Assembly: GCF_036206005.1 (NCBI RefSeq)
Contig: NZ_CP108144.1
Span: 1 to 62,364, forward strand
Reading direction: 5' to 3'
Origin: Streptomyces sp. NBC_00178
GTDB lineage: Bacteria; Actinomycetota; Actinomycetes; Streptomycetales; Streptomycetaceae
Length of the DNA: 62,364 nt
The position numbers were made by a program, and so were the translations under genes. Shown here in pieces: positions 51,057-59,397 of the stretch. The notes under the pieces were generated by a model. The model did no database searches. It saw only the letters and a list, made by a program, of their open reading frames with translations, and was not told where the DNA came from. Within the stretch, counting starts at the first letter, position 1, and each line of letters starts with the position of its first letter.

Positions 51057-51361
51057 TTGGACGCTCTTTCCACCTCGGCCATCGAACTCCTCGACGGCCT
51101 GGTGGAGGTGCCTGAAGCGTCATGGAGTTCCTCTCGGTGGCGACTGTCGGACACCGTTGCCGTCCTGGACTACGACAGCTGGGACCACAAGAATCCGCGC
51201 CGCCGGACGCTCGTCTGGTCTCGCGAAGGATTCGGTCACCGTCTGGTGGGGCACCGCGGCGGAGAAAACGGGCCGCCTGGCACGAGGTAAAGACATGGCT
51301 GGCGGCTCAGACCCAGGCAACCGTGCTGCCGGCGGACGGACTGTGGCCTGACCGGCAGTAA
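51057..51361 (+). pseudogene. Twice-frameshifted pseudogene
   Basis: A coherent protein appears only if three frames are joined. LDALSTSAIELLDGLVEVPE through SWDHKNPRRRTLVWSRE is in one frame. KDSVTVWWGTAAEKTGRLA comes next in a second, after about 51225. HEVKTWLAAQTQATVLPADG is in a third, after about 51275. Each step moves the frame the same way, as expected of small indels. I do not recognise the family. Confidence 0.6.
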
Positions 51362-51544
51362 CCGCCGACGAGGTCGGGTTCAGGCGACATTCGCTCTGGC
51401 CAAGACCTTCCGGAGGCACTGGTCAGCAGTGTGAGTGTTCCGCCAGACGATGTAGCGACGGAGAATGCCGCCCCCCACCGACAACAAGCGCCTCGCTGCC
51501 ATCGTGAGTAAGGCGAACGTCGCCTGACCACCCGCGTGGACGCC

Positions 51545-51931
51545 TCACCACAGATGAAGGAAGCTCCGGACATCGTCATATCCATCGAGAGCCCGACCGT
51601 CCACGTCCGAGGGGTCCACTTCAGCACGGGCCGCAAGCGACTCCGCCAGCACAAGAGCCCCGTCGCCCAGACGCCCGAAACGCCGAGCAGCGTGCCTCAA
51701 GCGCAGGCCCGCCAGCCCGAGCAGAGGGCTTCCTGGAACAGCCCGCATCCCGACCTCCGCACACCAGTGCTCGACGAACACCTGATCGTCGTCGTTCAAC
51801 GCGGTCCCGACCAGGACGCTTGCTGCCTCGGCCTCCGCCGAGCGGTCACACAGGGCCCGCCGTTCCAACACCTCCGCCACCGCCTCGTGAGGCAGCGCGG
51901 AAGGGTTCTCGAAGATCAGATGCGAGTGCAT
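51545..51931 (-). CDS. Hypothetical protein, immunity-like size
   Basis: 128 residues. LIFENPSALPHEAVAEVLER, then RALCDRSAEAEAASVLVGTA and LNDDDQVFVEHWCAEVG, is followed by leucine-rich helical repeats (LLGLAGLRLRHAARRFGRLG). It looks like a small helical-repeat protein. Not recognised. It converges on the pseudogene at 51057-51361. Confidence 0.6.
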   Translation of the reverse strand: MHSHLIFENPSALPHEAVAEVLERRALCDRSAEAEAASVLVGTALNDDDQVFVEHWCAEVGMRAVPGSPLLGLAGLRLRHAARRFGRLGDGALVLAESLAARAEVDPSDVDGRALDGYDDVRSFLHLW

Positions 51932-52077
51932 CCCGCGAGACTACGCGCCCCGGGCGAGCCACGCTCGACCTGCCTGAACAGGGCGAACGTTGCCTGATGC
52001 GGCACTAGATCAGACTGCACGACGGCGAGCGCCCAGCAGCGGCGAGTCCCCGGGGGCTGATGGTCGTTGGAGCGGAT

Positions 52078-52323
52078 ATGGCAGCGAAGATGCGGCGTGG
52101 GCCCGACGATTTCTCTGATGATGTTCTGGCCAGTTGCCCGGGCATGTCCGATCGGGATCAGCAGCTGTTGCGGGCTGCTGTCCGTGAAGGCCTTGAGGGG
52201 TATCCGGCGGTGGAGTGGACGGTGCGGTTCGCCGACGTGATCATCGACAACCGCGCAGAGTCCTTCGCGAAGCCCTTCTTCGACCGGTCGGTGGCCCGCG
52301 GGGTGAGGGAACTGCTCGAGTAG
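52078..52323 (+). CDS. Small hypothetical protein
   Basis: 81 residues from ATG 52078, chosen because GGAGCG lies just upstream (ATG 52060 is also possible). Acidic, helical (DDFSDDVLASCPGMSDRDQQ, LLRAAVREGLEGYPAVEWTV, FADVIIDNRAESFAKPFFDR). Function unknown. Confidence 0.6.
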   Translation: MAAKMRRGPDDFSDDVLASCPGMSDRDQQLLRAAVREGLEGYPAVEWTVRFADVIIDNRAESFAKPFFDRSVARGVRELLE

Positions 52324-52764
52324 CGCCCTCGCCCGCCTCGGCAGGGTCAGCGGGGCGGGCGGATGACGCCGCGCCTCTTCATGTCGTTCCCCTGCGCGAG
52401 AACGGTGTCGTGTGTTCGAGAAGTGATGGTGGGCGTCTGTTACCCGGCGGCCGTGGACCGGGAGGATGACGCGCTGGCGGGTGGGCCGGTTGTGCGCCGG
52501 GGTGGGTAAGCGGTTGTTGTCGATCATCTGGGCTTGGGTGCACCGGGCAATCAATGTTGGGTTCATGCCCGCTGGCGTTGTTTGGTTGATGCAGGCGACT
52601 GTTACTGAAATGTCCGCACTCGGTTACTGGCCTCAGGTCAGCGTCCCGCCACCCCGGTGAAGCCCGCACAGTGTGTGTTCTCGGCCCACGACGGGCCGGG
52701 TACCCGTACCGCCCCGGGCCCCTTGAACTGGGTCGTGGGCATTGTGATTGAGGGGACGTCACCT
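52324..52764. other. Non-coding stretch
   Basis: About 440 bases without a gene I can support. An AT-rich patch near 52545-52600 may hold the promoter of the next gene. Confidence 0.4.
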
Positions 52765-53238
52765 ATGTCTGCTTCTTCGACCGCCCGCCGCACAGCCGCG
52801 ACCGTCCTTGCGGCTGGTGCGATCGTCTCGGCGATCGCCCTGCCGGCCTCCGCGCACGACAGCGACCGCCACCGCCCCGCCCCGCGTGTGGTGATCAGCG
52901 ACGTGCAGGCCGACAGCCCGGGCCGTGACGACCGCAGCAACCGGTCCCTGAACGCCGAATGGGTTCAGATCACCAACCAGACCCGCCGCGCCGTCAACCT
53001 CGATGGCTGGACCCTGCGCGACGCGGACGGACACCGCTACCAGTTCGACAACGTCCGCCTCGCCGGCCGCGCCACCGTCCGGATCCACACCGGCATCGGC
53101 CGCGACACCCGCACCGACCTCTTCCAGGACCGCCGCGCCTACGTCTGGGACAACAACGGAGACACCGCCACCCTGCGCGACGCCCGCGGCCGCACCGTCG
53201 ACACCGACTCCTGGGGCCGCAACCACCACCGCCGCTAA
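52765..53238 (+). CDS. Secreted lamin-tail-domain protein
   Basis: 157 residues from ATG 52765. The signal peptide TAATVLAAGAIVSAIALPAS is cleaved near ASA-HD. A His/Asp/Arg-rich linker precedes a lamin tail (LTD) beta-sandwich: PRVVISDVQADSPG, NAEWVQITNQTRRAVNLDGW, LRDADGHRYQFDNVRLAGRA, then DNNGDTATLRDARGRTVDT. LTD domains are found on secreted actinomycete proteins and bind partners or DNA-acting enzymes; the precise role is unknown. Confidence 0.85.
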   Translation: MSASSTARRTAATVLAAGAIVSAIALPASAHDSDRHRPAPRVVISDVQADSPGRDDRSNRSLNAEWVQITNQTRRAVNLDGWTLRDADGHRYQFDNVRLAGRATVRIHTGIGRDTRTDLFQDRRAYVWDNNGDTATLRDARGRTVDTDSWGRNHHRR

Positions 53239-53340
53239 CCCCACCCGCGGGAACGCGGATCCTGCCCCCCTGACCGCCGTGCCCCAGGTGGGGTGAGGGC
53301 AGGGAGCATCCCTTTGTGGCTGCCTTGCCCTCCACCCTCC

Positions 53341-53373
53341 GTGATGCCCGCACCCGAACGGTGCGGGCATCAC
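53341..53373. terminator. Perfect 14-bp hairpin
   Basis: GTGATGCCCGCACC and its complement around CGAAC, about 100 bp after the lamin-tail gene. No T-run. Confidence 0.65.
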
Positions 53374-53527
53374 GACGTTCCAGCTCTTGTGGCCGGCGGC
53401 GGGATTGGCGGGCCCTGTGTGGTCGGGTGTTGCGTACGTGGAAGGGAAGGCGACTGCTCCGGGCTCACACTGTGGAGCGGGTCTGCGGAGGTCAGTGCTG
53501 CTGGTGGCCGTGGCATGATCCGGGCCC

Positions 53528-54055
53528 ATGGAGCAGCTTTTGTACGCGGCGGCGTGGCTGGCTCGGTGGTCCGACGACGTCACGGACGCGCTGAGCTCCG
53601 TGGTCTCGACGTTCGAGGAGCGGTACGGCTATGAGCCGGGCGCGAACGAAGTCCGGGCCGCCGGCCGGAAGGATCCCGCTACCCGTGACGCTGGCCGGGA
53701 GCTCCAGGGATTCGAGGATCTGCTGGCGTTCTACGAGGTGATCGAGGAGGTCGTCCTGCCGGACGTGGGCAACGGGTTCTTCCTCCACTCGGCGGAGGAT
53801 GTCCTGCGCCGGCTCGCGGAGGAAGGCCCGGTCTACGTTGCGGGAGCGGGCGACGCTCACGGGATCGTGATCGCTTCGAATGGAGGCGGCATCCTCTACG
53901 TCGCCGACCGGGGTGGCGCGATCCACCGGTCACGGATCGCGTCTCTTGACGATGCGGACCTCGACAAGGTCGCCGACAGCCTGCCGCAGTTCCTCGACCA
54001 CGTCCGCCGTAGTGTCATCCGCTTCGTCGAAACAGACGAGCCCGGCGACCTGTAG
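53528..54055 (+). CDS. SUKH (SMI1/KNR4)-like protein
   Basis: 175 residues. DLLAFYEVIEEVVLPDVGNG, then FFLHSAEDVLRRLAEEGPVY, GIVIASNGGGILYVADRGGA and DKVADSLPQFLDHVRRSVIR, follows the SUKH fold: a Pro/Asp-rich loop, GNG turn and FASNGGG strand. SUKH proteins act as immunity factors against nuclease toxins. No toxin gene is adjacent. The similarity is moderate. Confidence 0.6.
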   Translation: MEQLLYAAAWLARWSDDVTDALSSVVSTFEERYGYEPGANEVRAAGRKDPATRDAGRELQGFEDLLAFYEVIEEVVLPDVGNGFFLHSAEDVLRRLAEEGPVYVAGAGDAHGIVIASNGGGILYVADRGGAIHRSRIASLDDADLDKVADSLPQFLDHVRRSVIRFVETDEPGDL

Positions 54056-54229
54056 CGTTCCCAGGCCGTCGGCAGTCGGCCGTCGTCACAGGGGTCCTGG
54101 CTTCAGACTCTGCGCGCGGACCACAGACTCGATGTGGGGATGACCGGCACACATGACCACCTGTCATGAACCGTGTGGCGCTGCCACCATGAGCGGGTAC
54201 CACCCCTCACCCCACCAGGGAGTCTGCTC

Positions 54230-54952
54230 GTGAACCGTCGCCGCGTCCTGCCGGTCGCCACCGTCCTGCTCGCCGTGTCGCTGGCCGGGTGCAACCCGCA
54301 GGCCGCGGACACCGGGGACGCGAAACCCTCTGCGGTGACTGGCTCGCCGGCACCGTCCGGCGCGGCAGGCGGTCCCGCGGAAGGGGCCCTCTCGCTCAGG
54401 GACGCGATCGGGAAGATTTCGGCCGGGGTGGAGAAGCGGGAGGGCTACGAGCGTGACAGCTTCAAGCACTGGGTCGACGAGGACGATGACGGCTGCCCCA
54501 CCCGCGCCGAGGTCCTGATCGAGGAGGCGACCAAGAAGCCGGAGCAGGGGGAGCGGTGCGCGCTCACGGGCGGGGTGTGGATGTCGTACTACGACGAGGT
54601 TGAGGTCACCGACGCCCGGAAGCTGGACATCGACCACATGGTTCCGCTCGCCGAGGCCTGGGACAGCGGCGCCTACGACTGGACCGCTCAGCGCCGTCAG
54701 GCTTATGCCAATGACCTCGGTGCCGATCGGTCGCTGGTCGCGGTCACTGCGAGGACCAACCGGTCCAAGGCCGACAAGGACCCCGCCACCTGGCTCCCGC
54801 CGGCCGAGACGGCCCACTGCACCTACGGCGCCGACTGGACCGCGACCAAACTTCGCTGGGGCCTGACCGCGGACGACACGGAACGTGCCGCACTGCTCAA
54901 GCTCGCCGGGGCCTGCCCTGACACCACCGTGCAGTTCGAACCCGCCCAGTAG
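54230..54952 (+). CDS. Secreted HNH-endonuclease-like lipoprotein, second copy
   Basis: 240 residues from GTG 54230 (CAGGGAG upstream). The lipoprotein signal ends LLAVSLAGC. The nuclease half has LDIDHMVPLAEAWDSGAYDW, RRQAYANDLGADRSLVAVTA and TNRSKADKDPATWLPP, matching the 1913-2656 product almost block for block. The linker (TGSPAPSGAAGGPAEG) differs. The two genes lie in opposite arms of the plasmid. Probable extracellular nuclease; substrate unknown. Confidence 0.82.
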   Translation: MNRRRVLPVATVLLAVSLAGCNPQAADTGDAKPSAVTGSPAPSGAAGGPAEGALSLRDAIGKISAGVEKREGYERDSFKHWVDEDDDGCPTRAEVLIEEATKKPEQGERCALTGGVWMSYYDEVEVTDARKLDIDHMVPLAEAWDSGAYDWTAQRRQAYANDLGADRSLVAVTARTNRSKADKDPATWLPPAETAHCTYGADWTATKLRWGLTADDTERAALLKLAGACPDTTVQFEPAQ

Positions 54953-55674
54953 AGCCACCTCGTCCCACCGCCCTGCTTCACTCCGACGATCACAGCCGGC
55001 CTGGCGCGGGCCTACGTGGTGGCAGGCATTGGATGCCATCCGGCCGGATCTCGCGACCGGAGACCTGGGGCCATCCGGCATGACGTGGATCGTCCTGTCC
55101 CCTGGGCAAGCCGGCCTGCGCGTAGGGCTTGCCCAGGTTGAGCCGTGCTTGCCCAGGCCGCCGTGTGGCGGGCCATCGGTCACGGTGACGACCGGTGCGT
55201 GCAACTGTCGTCGGTCACCATGACCGGTCTGTGCAACTGTGGCCGACGGTGGCTGGTGAGCGGGGGCGGGTGCTGTGGCTTCCGTGGGCACGAGCCGCAG
55301 CTCTGGCGGAAGCCACAGCTGGCTGGACGCCCACCCGTCGGCCGGACTGCACGGAGCGCACGCAACCTCTGCCACCCTCACGCTCACGCGCTGCCGCACG
55401 GTGCTGCCACGCGGGGGAGGGCCGTGCGCGTCCTCACCCTGGCCCTCCCGCAACGACGACTGCGCACCTGCGCGAGGCAGGCGCTGCGTGGCCGTGGTGA
55501 GTTGGCAAGCCCTCGCGCACCGTCACCGTTTTCCCTACACCTGTCCCTATCGTTGTCCCTACACTCTCCCCTACAGTGATCATCGTCGCCCGGCTTGGTC
55601 TTTGCGCAGGTGGAGGGCCCTTTCGAGGCTTGCCCACCGCCTCGAGAACCCTTAAACCGCTAGAGAATGACGCG
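54953..55674. other. Repeat-rich non-coding region upstream of replication-relaxation gene
   Basis: About 720 bases. CCTGGGCAAGC at 55101 is inverted at 55127 and 55147. A 19-bp direct repeat (GACCGGT..GTGCAACTGT) lies at 55190 and 55222. GCTGTGGCTTCCG (55272-55284) has an exact inverted copy at 55307-55319. Four 12-bp iterons follow at 55532-55579. The density of repeats suggests a regulatory, partition or replication site. Confidence 0.65.
55532..55579 (+). repeat. Four 12-bp iterons (consensus TCCCTACAC)
   Basis: TCCCTACAC-type units start at 55532, 55544, 55556 and 55568, exactly 12 bases apart; the last begins with C. They lie about 100 bp before the replication-relaxation gene. Confidence 0.8.
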
Positions 55675-57168
55675 GTGAAGGGTTCTGACGGGGGTCGCGG
55701 CGGCGCGGGCCGCGGGGCTGCCGCCCCGGCCCGGCAACGCATGTGGCACCAGGGGGTGCCGGGTGGAGAGGACGAGGCGGAGCAAGGCGTGGGGAAGAGT
55801 GCGTGGCCGTACCGGTCGACGGCGAAGGCGCGGGGCCTGGTGCTGCTCGCGTTGGGCATCGTGAAGGTGGCGACGGCTGAGCAGTTGCGGCAGTTGGTGT
55901 TGCCGGGCACGGCGGATGTGCAGACGGTCCGCAACGCGTGCAAGGACCTGCGCTGGGTCGGCCTGGTCGAGTCGGTGGGCCGCACGTCGCACCTGTCGGC
56001 GGCGGGGCGGCCGGTGTGGCGGGACCTGTGGAACCTGACCACAGCGGGCCTCGCGTCGGCCGCGTCGGAGGTGGGGCGTCCGGTGAAGGAGATGGGCGGC
56101 ACGGCCCGGGCCGCGGCGAAGGCCGGCGCCCCGCACGCCCTCGCCGTCACGGACACGATCGACGCGTTCCGCCAGTCCCCGCCCCTGCCCACGAAACCCG
56201 TCGCCCGCCGCACAGCCACCACCACCGTCCCGGAGCAGGTACGCCCGCTGGCGACACGTCCGCCGGGCCTGGGGCATCTGCGCGGGTGGGAGACCGAGGT
56301 GGCGTTGCCGGTGTCGGGCACGTTCACCACCCCGGCCCGGGGCAGCCTGCGCGCCGACGCGGTGCTGAGTGCCCCGGAGGATGGGGTGCCGGTGATGTTC
56401 GTGGAGGTCGACAACCACACTGAACCCGCGGCTGTCGTCGCGAGGAAGGTCGAGAACTACCGCCGGTTCTTCGAGCGCACCGTGAAGGACCACCAGGGTG
56501 TGGACGTGCCGTTCTGGTCGACCCGGTGGGACGACTCCCCGCGCGACGGCTACCCGCCCCTGGCCTTCGTCTTCGCGAAGAACGTCAGCCCCGACACGGC
56601 CATGACCCGCATGCAAGCCATCCACGACCTGTCCACCCCCTGCTGGCAAGGCCACTGGCGCAGCGGCAGCAGCTACGACCGGGCCTCCAGGGACGGCTAC
56701 CGGGACTACGCCCGCACGATCCCCGTGCTGGCCACCACCTTGACCCGCCTCCAGCAGCACGGACCGCATGGCCGGGTCTGGTGGCGGTTCGGGCACCCCG
56801 CCCTGGACGCCCTCGGACACCCCGTTTTCGAGAGCCTTGAGCAGGCGCTCGACAACCCCGAGGACCACCGCGCCTACGGCGTCCGAGAGGAGCAGCGCCG
56901 CATCGAGCACCAGGCCCAGGTGGAGCGCGAGCGCCTGGAGGAGGAAGAGGCGAAGCGTCGGCGGGAGGCGGCGGCGTGGCCCTGCCCGACCTGCGGCCGC
57001 AAAGTCCGGCCCGACGACGGCTGGGATCCCCGGCCCACGGGCGGGGACTGCAGCGTCTGCACCAGCATCAAAAGGCGTGAGCAGGAGGACGCCGCGGCCC
57101 GCGCCGCTGAGGAGGCAGAGGAGCGGGAGGAAGCCAGGAGGAACGGTCTCTTCGGCTTCCTTCGCTGA
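55675..57168 (+). CDS. Replication-relaxation family protein
   Basis: 497 residues from GTG 55675. A winged-helix-like N-terminal part (GLVLLALGIVKVATAEQLRQ, then TVRNACKDLRWVGLVESVGR) precedes the Replic_Relax core (LRADAVLSAPEDGVPVMFVE, VDNHTEPAAVVARKVENYRR, FFERTVKDHQGVDVPFWSTR), a nuclease-like fold. The C-terminus has a helical charged region and a zinc ribbon (WPCPTCGRKVRPDDG, DCSVC). The family is linked to plasmid replication and relaxation. The iterons upstream support a DNA-level role. Confidence 0.8.
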   Translation: MKGSDGGRGGAGRGAAAPARQRMWHQGVPGGEDEAEQGVGKSAWPYRSTAKARGLVLLALGIVKVATAEQLRQLVLPGTADVQTVRNACKDLRWVGLVESVGRTSHLSAAGRPVWRDLWNLTTAGLASAASEVGRPVKEMGGTARAAAKAGAPHALAVTDTIDAFRQSPPLPTKPVARRTATTTVPEQVRPLATRPPGLGHLRGWETEVALPVSGTFTTPARGSLRADAVLSAPEDGVPVMFVEVDNHTEPAAVVARKVENYRRFFERTVKDHQGVDVPFWSTRWDDSPRDGYPPLAFVFAKNVSPDTAMTRMQAIHDLSTPCWQGHWRSGSSYDRASRDGYRDYARTIPVLATTLTRLQQHGPHGRVWWRFGHPALDALGHPVFESLEQALDNPEDHRAYGVREEQRRIEHQAQVERERLEEEEAKRRREAAAWPCPTCGRKVRPDDGWDPRPTGGDCSVCTSIKRREQEDAAARAAEEAEEREEARRNGLFGFLR

Positions 57169-57287
57169 CCACAGCGGCATGAGTATGAGATAACGGCCGG
57201 CTAAGGGCAGTCCGCGCTGCGGAACAACCTCCAACCTGGTTGTGAAAACCCCCGTCGGGCAGCACCGCGTACCGAGATGATGAGCCA

Positions 57288-57854
57288 ATGACGTCGTTAC
57301 GCGAACCCACCATGCAGTTGATACGCGCTGCCCTGGGGTCTCTGGTCACACCAGTGGGAAAGCGCGCTGACGATCCGGTGTGTCGCGTGGTGATCACGGC
57401 GATAGACGCTGACATGGAAGCCGGTGGCCTCGACAACGTCCACAACCTCACGGGCGGCGCAGGCACGGCAGCGGCCGGCCTCACCTTCTGGCTCGCACAA
57501 GAGCGCAACATGGAACCAGCAGCCCTGCTGGCCCAGCTCGCGGCACCGTTCCCGCAGAACGCTCGGGAGCGAGACGTGGTGAGAATGCTGGAGACGCTGC
57601 TGACCGGTCCGCCCGGGATGACCGAGACAGCCGACTTCGCAGCGAACCTGTTCCACGAGGACGAAGAGCGGTTCTACGACCTCATCGTCGACCTCGGCCG
57701 CTACGCAGCGTCGTGCATCGGCATGCTGGAAACCTCTGGCATCAGCAGCGAGGCAGAGACGCTGGAAGCACTGGATGACATGCTGCAGCAGTTCTTCGCA
57801 CCCGAACCCCCGCCGCCCGCCACCCCACGCAAGGAGCGGGGCCCAAGAACCTAA
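57288..57854 (+). CDS. Hypothetical helical protein
   Basis: 188 residues. Helical throughout: MQLIRAALGSLVTPVGKRAD, AGTAAAGLTFWLAQERNMEP, AALLAQLAAPFPQNARERDV and LFHEDEERFYDLIVDLGRYA. Pro-rich C-terminus. No signal peptide. Family not recognised. Confidence 0.65.
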   Translation: MTSLREPTMQLIRAALGSLVTPVGKRADDPVCRVVITAIDADMEAGGLDNVHNLTGGAGTAAAGLTFWLAQERNMEPAALLAQLAAPFPQNARERDVVRMLETLLTGPPGMTETADFAANLFHEDEERFYDLIVDLGRYAASCIGMLETSGISSEAETLEALDDMLQQFFAPEPPPPATPRKERGPRT

Positions 57855-57985
57855 GCCTCACCCACCAATATGACGTCGAGCGTCAGGCCCCGGGGACTCG
57901 CACCCCAGTGCTGCGCCTGCTACCTCTACCTCTCGGCGACCAGCCAGCATGACCGACACTCCTTGGCGACCAACGCGGAGGAGGA

Positions 57986-58480
57986 CTACCGCGCATCGAA
58001 CGCAACCCATGTGTTCGTCGACAGCTCGGACTTCCTGGACACCGGTCGCCGCTCCTCGGTCCAGGTCTCGCCCGCGACTTCGGAAGCGACGCGACGCCAG
58101 AAGCGTGCCGCGCCCTCGTTCTCCTCCTGAAAAGCGATCTCCCATCGGCCGGGGTGCGCGGCGAGAACGGACTGCACCGCTCGTAACCCGAGGCCCGACC
58201 GGCGTGCCCCTCGCACCACGAAGAAGCTGTTCAGCACGCGCGTATCGCTGTCCAGCGCGCGTACGAACGCGAAGCCGACCGGCCGGTCACCAGACCATAT
58301 GAGATAGGACAACCAGGTGGGATCGCCGATCGCCGACTCCAGCCACTCCCGCCGGTATGTTCCGTCCGGGTTCGGCAGGACACCCCAGAACTCCGACAGG
58401 TCGTGCAGGAAGAGCGGCCAGAGTCGTTCCAGGACGTCGCGGTCGTCGGCGCCCGCTCTGCGGACAACAAGGTCTGCCAT
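57986..58480 (-). CDS. GNAT-family acetyltransferase
   Basis: 164 residues from ATG 58480 (GAGGATC upstream). LVVRRAGADDRDVLERLWPL, then RPVGFAFVRALDSD and SFFVVRGARRSGLGLRAVQS (acetyl-CoA binding loop), EIAFQEENEGAARFWRRVA. It transfers an acetyl group to an unknown amine. A hairpin with arms AAGCCTTCCGG lies in its leader at 58504-58529. Confidence 0.85.
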   Translation of the reverse strand: MADLVVRRAGADDRDVLERLWPLFLHDLSEFWGVLPNPDGTYRREWLESAIGDPTWLSYLIWSGDRPVGFAFVRALDSDTRVLNSFFVVRGARRSGLGLRAVQSVLAAHPGRWEIAFQEENEGAARFWRRVASEVAGETWTEERRPVSRKSELSTNTWVAFDAR

Positions 58481-58503
58481 CTGATCCTCCTCAAGAACGC
58501 GAA

Positions 58504-58529
58504 AAGCCTTCCGGCAGACCGGAAGGCTT
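58504..58529 (-). promoter_or_regulatory. Leader hairpin upstream of GNAT gene
   Basis: 11-bp arms AAGCCTTCCGG/CCGGAAGGCTT with a 4-base loop, 24 bp before the start codon. It could be an attenuator or a preceding terminator. Confidence 0.55.
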
Positions 58530-58776
58530 CGAACTATCGCGCGGACTTTATCGTGTCTAGGACCTGGACACACCGTTCGCAGATCCAGGCCGCGCGGACG
58601 GTGTCTGCGTCGGCGCCGTCACGCTGAGCTGATGCAGCCGACGCACGGAGGTCCACCTTCCCTCAACAAACTAAGGGCTTGCAGAGCATTAACGTGCGTT
58701 CGAACACCCAGCCTGAGCAGGTCTGTCAAGAGCTACGGCACGCAACTTATTTTTCTGCACGCCCTAAGCTTGTCGT

Positions 58777-59397
58777 TTAACCTTCGGCCTCGACCAGGCC
58801 GCGTGGTTGGGCGCCTGGGCAGAGGTAGAAGAGTTCGGGATCGCCTTCGTCCAGGCCGTAGAGCAGGCCGACCGGGCTCCAGCCGACGCGCTGCAGTAGC
58901 AGTTGCATGGGGTGGTTGGAGACGTTGGTCGAGGTGAACAGCTTCGGGCTGGTGCACGCGGCCTCGGTGGCCTTGAGGAGACGTGCGCCCACACCTTGTC
59001 GGCGGGCGGTGGGCGCGATCATCACCATGGTGATGAAGCCCTGCTCGAAGAAGGTGTATTCCAGCACGCTGTAGCCCAAAGGCCCGGATGCGTCCTCGGC
59101 CAGGAGAACCAAGCCTTGTTCGCACCAGCGTCGGATACTCGCGCGCCGCGCATCGTCGCCCGATGCCGCGATGGAGTCGATGCTGGCCACTCCGGGCCAG
59201 TCCGAGGCATTCGCGTGGCGTATCACCTCCGTGCCGAGCTCCGTCTCCGCCGCCTCGACCTGCGCCCCCGCCTGCTGCACCTGGGGATCGGCCAGCAGAG
59301 CCGAGATGACGTGCTCCGCCTCCGCGAAGGCCCTCTCCCGGCCGTGCCGCCGTACGGCCTCCTGCACGCGCCGCTCTTTCCCGCGGTCGCCGGTCAT
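58777..59397 (-). CDS. GNAT-family acetyltransferase coupled to terminal helicase
   Basis: 206 residues from ATG 59397, overlapping the helicase stop (TGATGA). A helical N-terminal region (~60 residues) precedes a GNAT domain: EVIRHANASDWPGVASIDSI, FFEQGFITMVMIAPTARRQG, VGARLLKATEAACT and LFTSTNVSNHPMQLLLQRVG. The overlap implies co-translation with the helicase. The target may be a protein of the telomere/transfer machinery (inference). Confidence 0.8.
   Translation of the reverse strand: MTGDRGKERRVQEAVRRHGRERAFAEAEHVISALLADPQVQQAGAQVEAAETELGTEVIRHANASDWPGVASIDSIAASGDDARRASIRRWCEQGLVLLAEDASGPLGYSVLEYTFFEQGFITMVMIAPTARRQGVGARLLKATEAACTSPKLFTSTNVSNHPMQLLLQRVGWSPVGLLYGLDEGDPELFYLCPGAQPRGLVEAEG

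Noticed and set aside
53341..53373. Perfect hairpin as a possible attachment or recombination site
   Set aside because: Short loop and position after a gene fit a terminator; no integrase gene exists in the window.
55660..57288. Minus-strand frame opposite the replication-relaxation gene
   Set aside because: No recognisable domain, biased composition; the plus frame carries the family blocks and zinc ribbon.
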